This document shows, piece after piece, positions 36,506-49,800 of a DNA stretch of 64,000 bases (positions are counted from its first letter, which is position 1; the number at the start of each line of letters is the position of its first letter). The notes under the pieces are model-generated. The model was given only the letters and a program-made list of their open reading frames with translations, was not told where the DNA came from and searched no databases. Position numbers and translations under genes: made by a program. This stretch comes from Fasciolopsis buskii. Its lineage: Eukaryota > Platyhelminthes > Trematoda > Plagiorchiida > Fasciolidae. The stretch spans positions 322,718 through 386,717 of the forward strand of contig LUCM01007344.1 in the NCBI GenBank assembly GCA_008360955.1, in the 5' to 3' direction.

Positions 36506-39500
36506 GTAAGCAGGGAAATTCTGCTACATGAACTCTGAGTATTCTGCTGAGTACCGTTATGGGTTCAGTTCTGAACCATGAAAGTTTAGCGAATAAATGA
36601 TCCAGAATTCCATGAACAGAATGTCTATTTATTCATGCTCTGTTCACCACATCGCACAGTGTTTCGCGCATATGGCAAATAACAGTCGTTGTTGACGACA
36701 TGCCGTAAATACCATGCATTTCAGCTTTCAATGCGGATGCGTCATATCATTTGTGGGTATTTGACTAAAGTTGAAATTTTCTAAGTAATGCGCTCTTCAC
36801 TCGGCGTATATCATATGCAGTAAAAGGTTCTTGATACACAGTTTAGAAACTAGCCATTATTGCTTCGCTAAGAAGCTTAACGAACGGAACATAAGACGAG
36901 GCTAATAAGTTATTGACCAAGTTTCTTAGAATAAAGGATTTGGCTCGCGAAATGATTGTCCACTGTAAGTATTACATCATAGTTTTCAAGATGGAACAAA
37001 AAATGACGGAATAAGAAATCAAGGAGGAAAGTAGGACAGAGGCAGGTTCTGTATGTAACGTTTGTCACGTGACTGCTTACGCATCGGAAACTAGTTTTTG
37101 CCTGTGGAGTTTTGCTTACTGATGATATGGGTTGAAAAAGGAGTTGGCCTTGGAAGACTCATCCAAACTTTTGCTCAGAAGATAATATCTGTGTGAGTGT
37201 ACTGGCCGCTGAATTGCCGCATTCAGAATCCGGACTAGAGATCAAAGGAATAATGTACAGAATTAAGCCAACACTAAACGGTTAACGTTGATCCACACGC
37301 CAACCAAAAGCACATACGGAATGCTTTACGAAGTTGACTCAAACGCGATTATCTCCGACTGCTTGTGACCAGATCGAAGCAGGTAATAGTGTGCAACGCA
37401 TTTAACAAGACAACCCTTACGAGGGGAACAGCACTATCATTTTTACGACGGGCAAAAACGAATCTGGAGAAGATGACCGTTCTCTGTTCCTATTCTATTA
37501 TGATATTCAAAGATATGACAGGCATGCACTAATCTGTTACAATTTCTACGATTGGCTTTATGGATATTCTCCATGGCCGCACCTATCATTCGTTATTTTT
37601 ACTGAATTTAACCTATGGTGAAAAATAAGCTCGTCGGCTGCAACATAAGAGAAGCTTCCATAATGTTTACTCGACTACCTTTGCGGCAAACTTATCTGTG
37701 TGCTACTGTATCATACTGCTACTAGCATTTACTTCTTTCACAGATTTTGAATTTGAATGTCGAAAATCTCTCTGTCCTCCTTTTAGCAAAATCTTTAAAC
37801 AACTATGCAATGATCATTTCATGTCTTTCCTTTGTGCACCTACCCGTGTACACATTCGTTGACCTTTATTCAATAACTGAACACCAATGGACCGGGTCAT
37901 GTTTTCGACGATATATATATACATATATAGGCTGCAGGAGAACCATTGTATTCACTGGCCTTTGTCACAAATATGTTAGGACTGGATTACACGAACTAAC
38001 TTATGGAAATCATACTAAGGGGCACTTTATTCAGTGTCTTCTTAACTAGCATTGTTTAATAACGCAACCAGTAAAGAACCGTTGGATGCAGTATCCCTAT
38101 CCGTCGGTTTCGACTACCAAACGCTGACTTCAAAATAAATTTCTTTCAAAATCTTTGTTTTTTAGACATTTTGAGGATCAGCAACCTGGATGATTTTGTT
38201 TCTCTGACAAAACTACAGCTGGATAATAACATAATCGAGAAAATTGAAAATCTTGAAGGTTTGGTTAACCTGACATGGCTAGGTAAGTTATAGTCCAAAA
38301 AACCACTCCCCCTTAGTTATTTGTTCCTTATAAAGCATTTTCTACTGCCAATTTTCCTCAAAGTCGAACAGCTGGTTTGTTTTATTCATTGGGTAGTTGT
38401 TTAACTAGAATTTCTCACGGACATTGTTCAGGTTGCCCCTGAAATAGACACCGGTGAAACTGATATGGTTCCACGTCTACATTGATCAGTTTAACCTTCA
38501 GAAAAGGAATGATTTCAGAAGGTTGTAAACACTAGATATCTGTACGAAGTGAACAACAAAGAGTCAGTTTAGAATCCCTTTTTCAATTGTTCATATATCA
38601 AAACAATCAAATTCGTGTCTATTGGACTATTTGAAACATGGCGAAATCCTGTCTGACTTTAAATGCGAAAAAATGGAAATCACTTCTCCAGTCACAAATC
38701 GTCGGTCGCGTTTTGGTTAACGTTAACGATTATTTGACAGTCACTTAATTGGATCCAGAGCGGGGGAAAGAACAAGACTGAGTGCTACAGCATTTGATGC
38801 AATTTAGTGAACTATGCACTGTGCATTTTTCTTGCAGTCAGTCACTTTCTCCACTTTTCTGAAAACTTTTAGAATATAGGTACATGTGCATAAGGCAAAA
38901 TGGATCTGGATCATGCTGGTATTGCAACAACATTGTGACACTCCTATACTCAAGTTTGGTTAGTTTGTAAATCGCCTTGCTCTCCATAGCGTGTCGTTTA
39001 TTTACAAAATGAATATACATATATGTTTCTGTGCCATGGTACCGCTAGTTAATACTGTCATTGAATTTGTTTGCCGATCCATAGTTGAGAGGGTCTACGG
39101 CTTAGCACTTCTGGAACAGTCGAACTGTAAGAGAAGACAGAAGATTGCTGTGGAGATGAGCTGTATTTATGTCTAGGATCTAAACCTATACTGGGCTTTT
39201 CGGCCTGCTTTGAATTAACGTTGTACTTTTTGCTTGAACTCCTTACTAGCCACTTTTCTCATTTAAGTGTTACAGCCAATATAACAACCAACCAAGTTTT
39301 TCGGTGTGTGGTGCAGATGAAACAAACGTCCGACACAATATAAAAGCAAATTCGTGTTCTTTTTTTCCGCTGAATGGCTCATATGAATGAGCACAATCTT
39401 TCCACCGTTTGTTTAGTAGCCAGGGCTCATGATTTCTGAAGGTTTGTCATTGCTGAGTTTGTCATTTAGAGGGAATCTAAACTCGAGGGTCTTAGATCAC

Positions 39501-42500
39501 AAATTCTCGAAGAAAAATGCATGCGGACTGCCCTTTCAGAATGTGTTAGTCGAAGCCTCATTTAATGTATTCCAATAGATTGCGTTTTGTTTTCATGTGC
39601 CGCTTTTGACTGTTCCTTCCGCAGCTAACTCACATTTATCAAATAAAAAATTGGCTTGCAGATTTATCATGCAACCGTATTCAAAAAATTGAGAATTTGG
39701 AAAAATTGACGAAACTCGAGGATATTAGTTTGTTTAACAATCAGATAACGAAAGTCGAAGGAATGGATAATTTGAAGCGGTTGAAGTACTTATCTTTGGG
39801 GAAAAACCTGATCGATAACCTGGAAGATGTGAGATTGAGCATTACAATATTTTGCAATAACTGAACCGAGATTTCATATATGTAGATTCTTTATCTGCGC
39901 CAGTTTCCAAATCTGCACTCTCTGACGTTGGAAGGAAATCCGGCGGGTATGGAACCAATTTATCAAATGTACGTTTGTGCGTTTCTGTCCAAACTGGAGT
40001 ATTTAGATTACAAACGAATTCGCGAGGACATGGTAAGCGTGCTACTGAATGCACTAATCATTGTGTAGGGTAAACAATCCCCCAACTAGGCAAATAAATA
40101 CTGGCCAATTCGGTGCGGAGTGGCGAACTTGAACTTTATTGTTAACTAAGTATTTCTGATAGAAAAACTGTTTCGAAATCAATGAAACCTGTGACGATCC
40201 GCAAATGACAACGGTTTTGCTAAGCACAATCAACGGAAACGTGGACACTTTAGTTTATCACATTATATTTTACGAATATATCGATCGAATAAAAACTTTT
40301 TTCTTACGTACTTTAAAAGCCACACTGCCTTCTCTAATCGACTAGTGCGACGGCAAAGCATGTTCGGTAACGCTTTGGAAGCTCGGGCAAATTTTATGAA
40401 CCATTCTAATCACAAACTCTGATTCTGAATGTGACCGAATTAATTTCATCATAAAACTAATACATATATATATATTATATCCATATATATGAAAAATAGA
40501 TTCGAAAATAACCAACAGTTCTGGTTGCACTATTTACACCACAGGAACAATGTTGAGCGCGCCATTTGACTGGCTTCGCTGCAATTCTCTATCATTCTAT
40601 TTCGTTATATTTTGTCGGATATTTGGTTCGATTAAGTTCTGCGTTCGACGCTATAATCACTCGGAATTACTTTTGTTCAAAAACCTTATCGTTTCACAAC
40701 ACGTATTGGGATCCCGTATTTCTGTACCTCATCGATCTAAAAGAGGCACTCGTGCTGGTTGGCAGGCTGTTCTTAAATACACTATTCCAGCCAGGATGTT
40801 CATTTCGTAATTGTTGAGTGCCAACATCCGCTCTCGGTTTACGAAAATGCCGGACCTGGCCCTCAAATTTCAATCACCGATCCATGTTCATATGTGTGTC
40901 ATCGGCATTCAAGAATCGTGGCTGGACCCCGATATCGTTGAGTCACTCGTGTCAATAGACAGCTTCAGACTACATCGGCAGACAGAGTTTCTAACAAGAA
41001 GACTGTAGGCGGTGTTGCAACATGCATAAACTTCTGCTCTGACAAGTCCGAAGTTGTTTATGCGTACTCGCTAAACGGAACTGACGGACTCCTGACACAG
41101 TGCCATCCTAAGTTCTCTCATCATATCAGCACTACCATATTCAATGTATACGTTGCCTCCTTTAGCTCGCAATAAAATATCGCATCTTTTTTCGACTCTT
41201 TTCTAGTGTTTATTGTTCCTCTTTTTGAGGATAGCCTGCATTTTAATGTAGGTGATTTTAATCATGAATCTAATTTACCGCTGACTGTGCTTGATTTGAC
41301 TGATTTCTGCGTTTCTCCTTCCAGAGTTGGTTTCATTTTAGATAGTTATTACCAAACACCCTGGTTTATTTTCCCTGAAACTATGTGTTCCAATTCAAAG
41401 TAGCGACCATTGTTTGCTTCTGTTGAGGCCCAAGATATAATCTAATCCAGATTTCCATTCCTTTGGGCGAACTAATCAAATCTGAATCCACCTCCGTAAC
41501 TTTTCACACAACAACCTTGTTCTTCTTCAGAAATCCCTTCCACTCGTATCTACCTGTTTCTCTTTTGAACCCCTGCTCAATGACAATGTCAAACTTTTCA
41601 CAGAGGCGGCCATTGCAATCTTTGACATTTGCTACCCCTCAGAAACACCATTCGTCTCAAATGGCCGTATATTCATCCAAAAACTGAAATTTCTAGAAAG
41701 ATGCAAAAAGCACTTCTACAAATCTCGTAATAACTCAAGCGTGCGGTATAAATCCAACCTATTAAAAGCGGAAATCCAACGCATCGTCATGACATTCGCC
41801 AGCCAACTCTTGAGTGGTAACAGCAATTGATTCCTATGGCAAGGCGTTGGACTGTTGTGTGAGAAGAATAAAAAATGTTCTGTGGATGTCAACCGCATCA
41901 GTCGTGCTTCCGTCCATTCTTCCACTTATACCCCGGTAATATATGGACAGGGTGATGATACAACAGTTACACGTTTTTCCAGATAAGAGGTGCTCGACCT
42001 TCTGTGCACCACTAAAATTACCACAGCGGTTGGTCCCGACAGTCTGACCCGAGCTCTTTTAAGGCATTGTGCTGTGGCTCTGACCGATGCATTTACTTCC
42101 CTGATCAACTCATCATTATCCTCGTTTTCCACCCCTGACTGTTGGAGCCCCGTCACTGTTATTCCCATCCCTAAATCTAGCAGTTCTGTTGCTTTGGCAA
42201 AACGCTTTCAATCCATTGCCATAACACCTTTGGTCTTGAACTGACAGTCTTCACCGAACTACGTGACTGGTTCACCAACAATTCGTTCTCTTTACCTACC
42301 GCATAGCTGATGCCCTAGTTTGCAGTTACTAATAGTTTACTGAATGTTACAAACACAGAGTGATAAGATAACACTTGGCCTTGCACAAAACACTTACTAA
42401 AATATGCGACATTAGTATTACTAATACTGGCCATAAGATTTCATCTACTACCACTATTATTAGTGATGAAATACATCTACTTTACTTAGCTCATCTATTT

Positions 42501-43811
42501 CCGATGGGGATAATGTCAGTTGACACATTGTGAAGATAGATTAATGCACTGTTCTGGGACTTGGAGAGAATCTCAGGCTACCAAAACCAAACGGTGCATT
42601 CATTTCTAATGATTCTGCTGTTTCAAATTTAACCCCTGACCATTTCTGAGAAAGCAAACCATTAGGTAGTGATTAAGTAAATATTTTGTTGCAACATGGG
42701 ACATGGCCTGATTAGAACGACAAACAACGACACATATCCCTCAAAATCACTTCTCAGTTCAGAATCGTTTCCAAATATTTTTCAACTGTATTCCGATAAC
42801 AGCAGTAAATGAGTTTCCAACTCTTATGGGTTTAGTTTATGATCAGTATGTTCAGAACTCATCTATTTCAAAACTTGGTTTACGTAATCTTAAAGACAAC
42901 AGAACCAGACCTTTTACCTCGAGAAGTTGTTGATCGAAAGAAGCGTCGCTGAAGGTCACAACAAACGAACAAACTAGAAATAGGACAAAATGGATTACAC
43001 TACGATGATAAGAAAATATTGAATTGTGGTATAAAATTAGTTTTAACCTAATATTGCTTTCTACCAGTTCATTTTGCTTTCCCCCGAACAATGCATTTGG
43101 TGAATGAATACTTTCCTTTTAAAGCGCATCGCTGCTTATCAAAAGTATCAAATTACTGTCGACCAGCTAAATGAGGCTCAAAGAGAAAAGGAACAAATAG
43201 AGGAGCAAATGGAGAAGAGAAAAAAGTTACAAGCCCGGCATGCAGACGCATTCGTGGACGAACTGGAGGGTGACAATTTGTATCACGCCATCATGAATTC
43301 AGATCCCGACGGTCAACGGTTTCTGTCTTTGCCCCTCGTGATGGAAGTTGTTGATCAATATCCTTTTTTCTTGTTTGAATACAGCAGAATTCTATCAAAA
43401 CTTTGCCACGAGAACACTTAAAGTAGTTAGTGTTTCGCTCAATTTTGGTCCATCCAAAGCTGTTTGGTGTTCAATTAAAACAGGAAAGTTATTATCAATC
43501 TCGAAGAAGATGGGGCGATAGCAGTAGTAAAACACCTGATTAAGCTTAAGTGGAATTGGATTTTAAAAAACAACACGAAGTATGCGTTTGGTTTCCTCTT
43601 CCAACTGTTTTCAAGACCGCGGTAAATTTTGCAAAGCTTACAAAAAGCATTTCTTCAATTTTGTCGCATCGAAAGATTCTCCACCAGAAGTAGTGGCTGA
43701 AATGTGCTAGTTGATCTACAGAGTATTGTAGGAGTAAATTACAAACGTTGACAAACATATTTGTGATACTCCATTCCAATTCATTTACCCTAGGAGAGGC
43801 TTGCTTTTCAA

Positions 43812-43849
<38 letters not shown>

Positions 43850-46800
43850 TTATCTAAATCCTGAAAGACGCATAACTTTATTCATTGACTTCTGGACACC
43901 TCTGACAAGAAAATATCATATATATACATTTATGTTTATACTTATGTTATATATCGACTTAAAACGAGCTTGGTATTAACGCAACAACATGAAACTGAAG
44001 CTATACAGAGCAAGGAACAAACAGTAGTGCAAAAATAAACCACAAGAACCAACTGTTACTGTTTTCACCTTAAGCATTATGTGATTTTTTGCTTTCGGGT
44101 TATTTGTGAGGCGGATCATTTCTACACACATCCCATACAGCATTTTCACCACTGACTTCGTTTCTAAGCCATATCTTTCAGTATCTCCAACCGACAACAA
44201 TCGCCATCTCTTGGGCTCGAACCGGGAAGGTGGGAAGCACAAACCGAGGTCATAACTGAAGCTAATTTCTTCATACTTCTAATTAAAGTCAGCCTGACCT
44301 CCACATCTTTCTTCCAGACTTATCTACCATGTGCAAAAGGAGCGCGAATAGGTAGGCGATTGAGAGGCATACGCAATGTGTCCAAGTCATCGGCGATGAT
44401 TTAGGACAAATGTCTTCACCTAACACTCGACGACGCACCTCGTCGTTACTCATCCGATGTTCCCACCCGACAAGGGCAATACATCGAAGCTATCAAACCA
44501 GAAGGTCGTTGGACATCATGACCGCTAAATCACCAGGTCTTGCAGCAATAAATGCACGACGAACTGTGGCAATGTAGACCGTCCCCTTGAAGGAAAAACG
44601 AATTTCAAGGTGGAAATGCAAATGTCATAAGCTCGCAAACGCTACTCTAGCGGTTGTATTCACACTCCACTTAATGAGAACTGAAAACTGCGGCATGTGC
44701 ATATTCTAGAGTATATTGCTGCAATGAAAACCCTTACGAAATGTCTCCCCAATAAAGTGTTTGCTGTTGAATCCCTTAACTGATCAGAATTGTTGGCTCC
44801 TGTTTCCTGCCACGTACCGTGAGAAGTTGCAAGATACTTGCAGAATGATCTTTCAGTTTGGTTTGGAGGAATATCAAAAACGTACGGTCGAAGAGGCTTG
44901 CTTACGAGATTCACTGCGGGAGGTGAAGGCTGCAGACAGAAAATCTGGGATGAAACTAATCAGTGAATTCTTAGATTACAAGCAACATGTAAGTAAGCGG
45001 TCGCTTTTTCCTCTGGTTTTGGGTGAGATTCACTTCATCCAGTAATATACTTAGGTCCACAGACTTACACAGTCTTTTAATAGACCATTTTTGATAAGTT
45101 CCTTCTTTCATTAGTGTTTTGCTTGTGATCTCGGGTCTACTTAGGAAGGATTTTTGCAGTTGTTGATTCACTTATGTGCCAAAAGGGGCTATCTGCTTAA
45201 ATTCTTGCAGATTCCACCCAACATTTGCTTACTGACCTATCTTCATGTTGTTTGTATTCATCCGCTCGTCTAGAATTTAGACTGGCTCTTTCTCGTATTA
45301 GAGGTTACCACATTTTTACAGCTTAATATGTGGGGCAAAGTTGTGAGGAAATAAATTTCTAACCCCAAGCACAGAGACATCTTCGTATTAATTATTTTGT
45401 TGCTCCCAAGTTGATAGCATTGGATCCTGAAGGTTGTTGACTAGGGTGCAAACTTTTCTAAATTTACAAATGTCTCCAACTACTATATAAATTTGAGGAT
45501 GGGATTTATAACTTAAGTGATATAATTGAATAGTAATGGGTAAAGTGGATTAGGAATAAATTTGAATGCTGTATTTAGAAGAGTGCCTTAAAGCTGGATG
45601 AAAGAAAAAATTGTTCGGTAATTTTGCTAGGATCCATATGCACTGTTTCACTGGCCGTGCAGAATCTCCCATAGTTTACGATCTAAATCAAACCACGTTT
45701 GCTGCTTATTTATGCCAATGGTCCTTCGAGGTAGAACGTTTGCTACTCTTAGTGGCGTAAGAAGTTAACAGTTCATGTATTATGCATTTCAGTCTAAATA
45801 ACCGGGTTCCAACACGTCAGACAAAAATGCGCCACAGTATTGCGTCCCAAAAGCGTAGAAAAATAACTCGTCGGGTATATCTTAGGAAGCTCCTCTTGCC
45901 TTCGGATGTTTATGAAGCATGCCCGATTAGTGAGACTGCTCGACGTTTTCAGCTTTGTCCAGTTAAACAGCTTTATTTTGACGAAATAACGTGTTACCAT
46001 TTGCATTAAGTAGCCTCAGATGCGGTTATAGGACTAATGTGCCCAACCTGTTCTGGAGTAGGGCACCTACGTGATCAGCTTAATGCTTTCTGGCCTGTTC
46101 AAATCTGCCAACTGATTCCCAGCCATCCGTTGCTGGACCACAGTAAGCTGGCCCGGCCTGAAAGATACTTATACATGTGTTTTCGTATATTTATATATAT
46201 ATATATATGTACATATAAATGTATATATAAATGTCAGTATGAGCGCGAACACTAATCAGGCCAGCAACTTACCCCTCATTTTTCATCACGTTCTTTGGTT
46301 TGTTTGCTGGTATGTATGATGAATTTCATTCATTCCCTCGATTCTTATATATTTAAGCGTCAGCTTAATGATACACAAATAAACGTGCCACGAAAGCATT
46401 AAGTTATTTAGACTCGTTCTATAGGTTCATCTGAGATGTCACCAACATTAAAGCTTTATTTACTAGCGGTAGAATATCATAATTCTTGCTCAAATAAGCA
46501 ACAAAAGAAAACTCATTATCGGTACATTTACTTTACCTTTAATGATCATATGCGAAAGTATTTTAATCTGATCCTACACTTTCAGTCCACTAAACATTAT
46601 TTCTCGTACTGATTTCTCCTGTTCCAGGTTCTACAAAGACTGGACGCCATATCTGATGCCCAAACTAGCATTATCGAAGAAGTTATGTCAAATTATCGGG
46701 AGAAGATACACGAGCTGTGGGAACAGTTAATGTCCAACGAGATGGTGATTGCTGAACAACTGGAAGAAGTGTGCAAAGAATTTGAGCGCAATATTCGCGA

Positions 46801-49800
46801 CATGTTAGGGTACTTCCTTGAAAACTGTCAGGTGATCCGTAATCTTAATAGTTTTTGTCCGACAGGTTTTCCATCTGCAGTTAATGTCGTCTACGCAATG
46901 CAGGGAAAGCCCATTATGACACAGGTTACCGCGTTGCATATAACGAACGAATTGCACGTTCATTATGAGGGAAATAGGCAACTCTGTGATACAACATTCA
47001 ATTTTGTGGAACACAAAACTGTCGTAGGAAAGTTTCTGGTGTCTCGCCGTATAGCTTCTTTACTGCTGACCAAAACCGAATGAATGATACGGTGATTTTC
47101 GGATAGAAAATTACCACATACATTCGTGCTTTAATTTTACCTGTCTTTTGCGATAGGCCTCGTTCACAGTATTGCATTTATCTATTTAAATCGATATTTT
47201 AGCGTAGCGGAGGTATTTTACAATTGAAAGGTGAACAGAATGTTTTCGAAAGCATAGGCTGAAACAAATAATAGTAACAAAGCAATCAATCACTAGTATT
47301 ACTTCGGATTCTTTGACCAAAACTAGATCGGTGTGCCGCTAACAATGGTAAAGTTGTAATGGAGCAATTAGTAAAGGCGTGGACAATATCCAACAGAATA
47401 CTTAGTTCCATTCGAAATAGAAGCAATAACATGAGTTCCAAATGCTTGAGCTCACACGGTTAAAATCAACTGCAAATAGGTTTATTATGTTACTAAATGC
47501 CTGGAAAATCCTAAAAGTATTATGACTGAATGTCATGCTTCGGGACTCAGTGCATGACGTTCTGCAGCTAGCCTGTTACTAAACTGATGAAGGAAGGTAG
47601 CGAATGAATTTGTCAACTTTTCATCAGTAGCATGCTTCAAAAGGGGTAGCGACTACGTTTGAAACATGCTGCGAAAAGCAGTTAGGGAGCCACGATAAAA
47701 CAAATAAATTAGATGGAGATACTCATAGGCCGTAAGAAGTCTGCAGTTGAAAAATGGAGTTGGAATCATCGATGGAAACACATGAAGAACTGGAAGAATT
47801 TATTGAGCGATTAAGCTCAATCTCCGTCCACAATTCTACGATCACAAACACGATAGTCGGGAAATTATAGTCCAGTCATTCGATTAACACCGCGTGACTA
47901 TTAACTGGGGTCTATCAGCTCGTGTGAATGAAGATGTTTGACACACTCGGGCTTCCTGTCACAATGGAAACAAGTGCTGACTTATGTTGTAGTGCTCTCT
48001 TGCTTTTTCGTGGTTTCAGAAAATATTTGTCATTCTGATACAATGGATTGTCTTGTAAGATATGTAGTCAGTACGTGTTCATTACGCACGTCAGATTATG
48101 TTGAATGTCACTTTAAAGCTGCAATCGGTATATTACTTTCGTGATAAAGTAGATGCGAACAAGGATTTTCTTTTAGCATGTGGAGAATAAGCGCATTACA
48201 TTCACTTTTGTCCAAAAAATGTCGTTTTCCTTTTCCTCGCTTCCACCGTGCAGAACTACATGGCAAAGTGTCGCGAAGCCGCAGCCAATTTTCACGAACG
48301 TTTGGTGGAGGCCACTTTACCATATGCTGAACGTTTGGCCAAGTCAGACCCAAATGATACGGAGCAGGTTGGTTTCTGAATAAATTTAACACGCTGTAAA
48401 CCAAGTTGTCAGATAGAATAAAGAAAGAGGATGCAGACAAGACTCAGTATGTGCGTAAAGAATAGTGAAATTAATTTCGTAGAATTCCAGAGATTAGAGG
48501 CTGGGTAAGGGCTTTCTCGCAGAGTCAAGCATGAAGCAAATTTAGATATCATAAGGTGCATTGTACGCGAAAATCTTTGGGGTAACTAATAGTCACCCTG
48601 ACTACTACCATCCACGATCCATGAAGCTTTGTAAGGTTCTAGCCTGACTCGTGTTTGAGGGTGGCCGTAGCCGGTTATCTCTGTTGTAAACCCCTTAGGT
48701 TGCGGACCACTGACGATCTGTACCATACCTGCTATGTATTTTGTTGCTTTTGTGAGCTTTAATTGTAATACATCTTGCAATCGTGTTACCAGAATCTTGT
48801 ACAGTGAATGCACGAAAAGTGTTCAAAATTAACCTAGAAATGGTTTTGCAGCAAATATGAAGAAAACGAATGTAGGCTGTCTTGTACGAAGTGGGCTTCG
48901 GTGTATGAATGGTCCTAAAAGCATCTAAATTGTACTAACGTGAATATCTTTAATGGATTATTTTTCATGGCAACAATTATTTCAGTTGTCGACAATTTCT
49001 TAAAGGACTGGCAAATACAAACACGGTGCAGCTTATATCACTACCCAAATTTATGATCCCAAAGTTCCTAGACGATGCATTCTATGGGACAGCAGAACGT
49101 ACGCCGTAAATAAGAAGGAGCAACTCAGTGGTAAATTCAGTACTAAGGTTTTACTTTTTTATAGTGGGCCAAATTAATTACAAATTAAGAACAAAAGAGC
49201 AACTAAACCTAGAGGGTGACAAGATGTCAACATTGATTTTTTTGATAGTAGAAGGTTTTTTGTGATTTCTACATGATTTGTCATGCAGTTTTAACACTAA
49301 AATGGCCATTACGAAACCACAAAATTAGAGCAAAGCTTTTAATCTGTTGTCACGAATGATTAGGACTGCGTGTCCACTGCGTCTACAATGAGATGTGAAT
49401 CCAAGGCATGCAAACTCCGACGACAGACTGTATCTCTATGTTGTTGTTGGCGTTCAGTAAATCAAGAAGAGCTAGCCAAAATCATTCCTGCCGGTTTCCC
49501 ACCTTAGCTCCGGTATGATGGATACGCACTGCAGTTAACTACTGACAATGCCTAACCCCTGTGCTTCACATCTGCATGACAGACACAACATCATTACCGG
49601 TCGTGATACATAAAAATGATTCTGAAAAGACGAAGATGTTTTTGTTATGAAGGAGAAAGTCGGTGTTGACAATGGACATATCTATCCGGATTCCTTTACG
49701 CTATATTTGGAATAGAAATAGGCTACAAATAAGAAGCAGCTAGTAAATCAAAACAGCAGCGATACATTTCCAAAGTTAATTCCAAGCTTGAATTCTTTGA

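Larger units (their letters stand above)
43358..44813 (+). other. U12-type AT-AC intron of DRC3
   Basis: Starts ATATCCTTT (43358-43366), the full consensus of the minor-spliceosome AT-AC donor, and ends TGCCAC (44808-44813). TCCCTTAAC at 44772-44780 matches the U12 branch consensus TTCCTTAAC at eight of nine positions, though it lies 34 bases from the acceptor, longer than typical. Using these ends the protein reads [12 protein letters not shown], aligning gap-free with vertebrate DRC3. No GT-AG pair nearby keeps frame without adding residues. Confidence 0.7.

Noticed and set aside
43812..43848. CRISPR-like array
   Set aside because: Plain trinucleotide microsatellite without spacers, in a eukaryotic genome.
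44788..44988. Exon starting after the AG at 44787 (AT-AG or GT-AG solution)
   Set aside because: From the AT donor it shifts the frame and meets a stop. From a GT donor after 43346 it keeps frame but adds foreign residues where vertebrate DRC3 aligns without gap.
47580..47605. Hammerhead-like CTGATGA ... GCGAAT
   Set aside because: No complementary stem II and the GAAA box is absent. The same applies to a CTGATGA near 57529.
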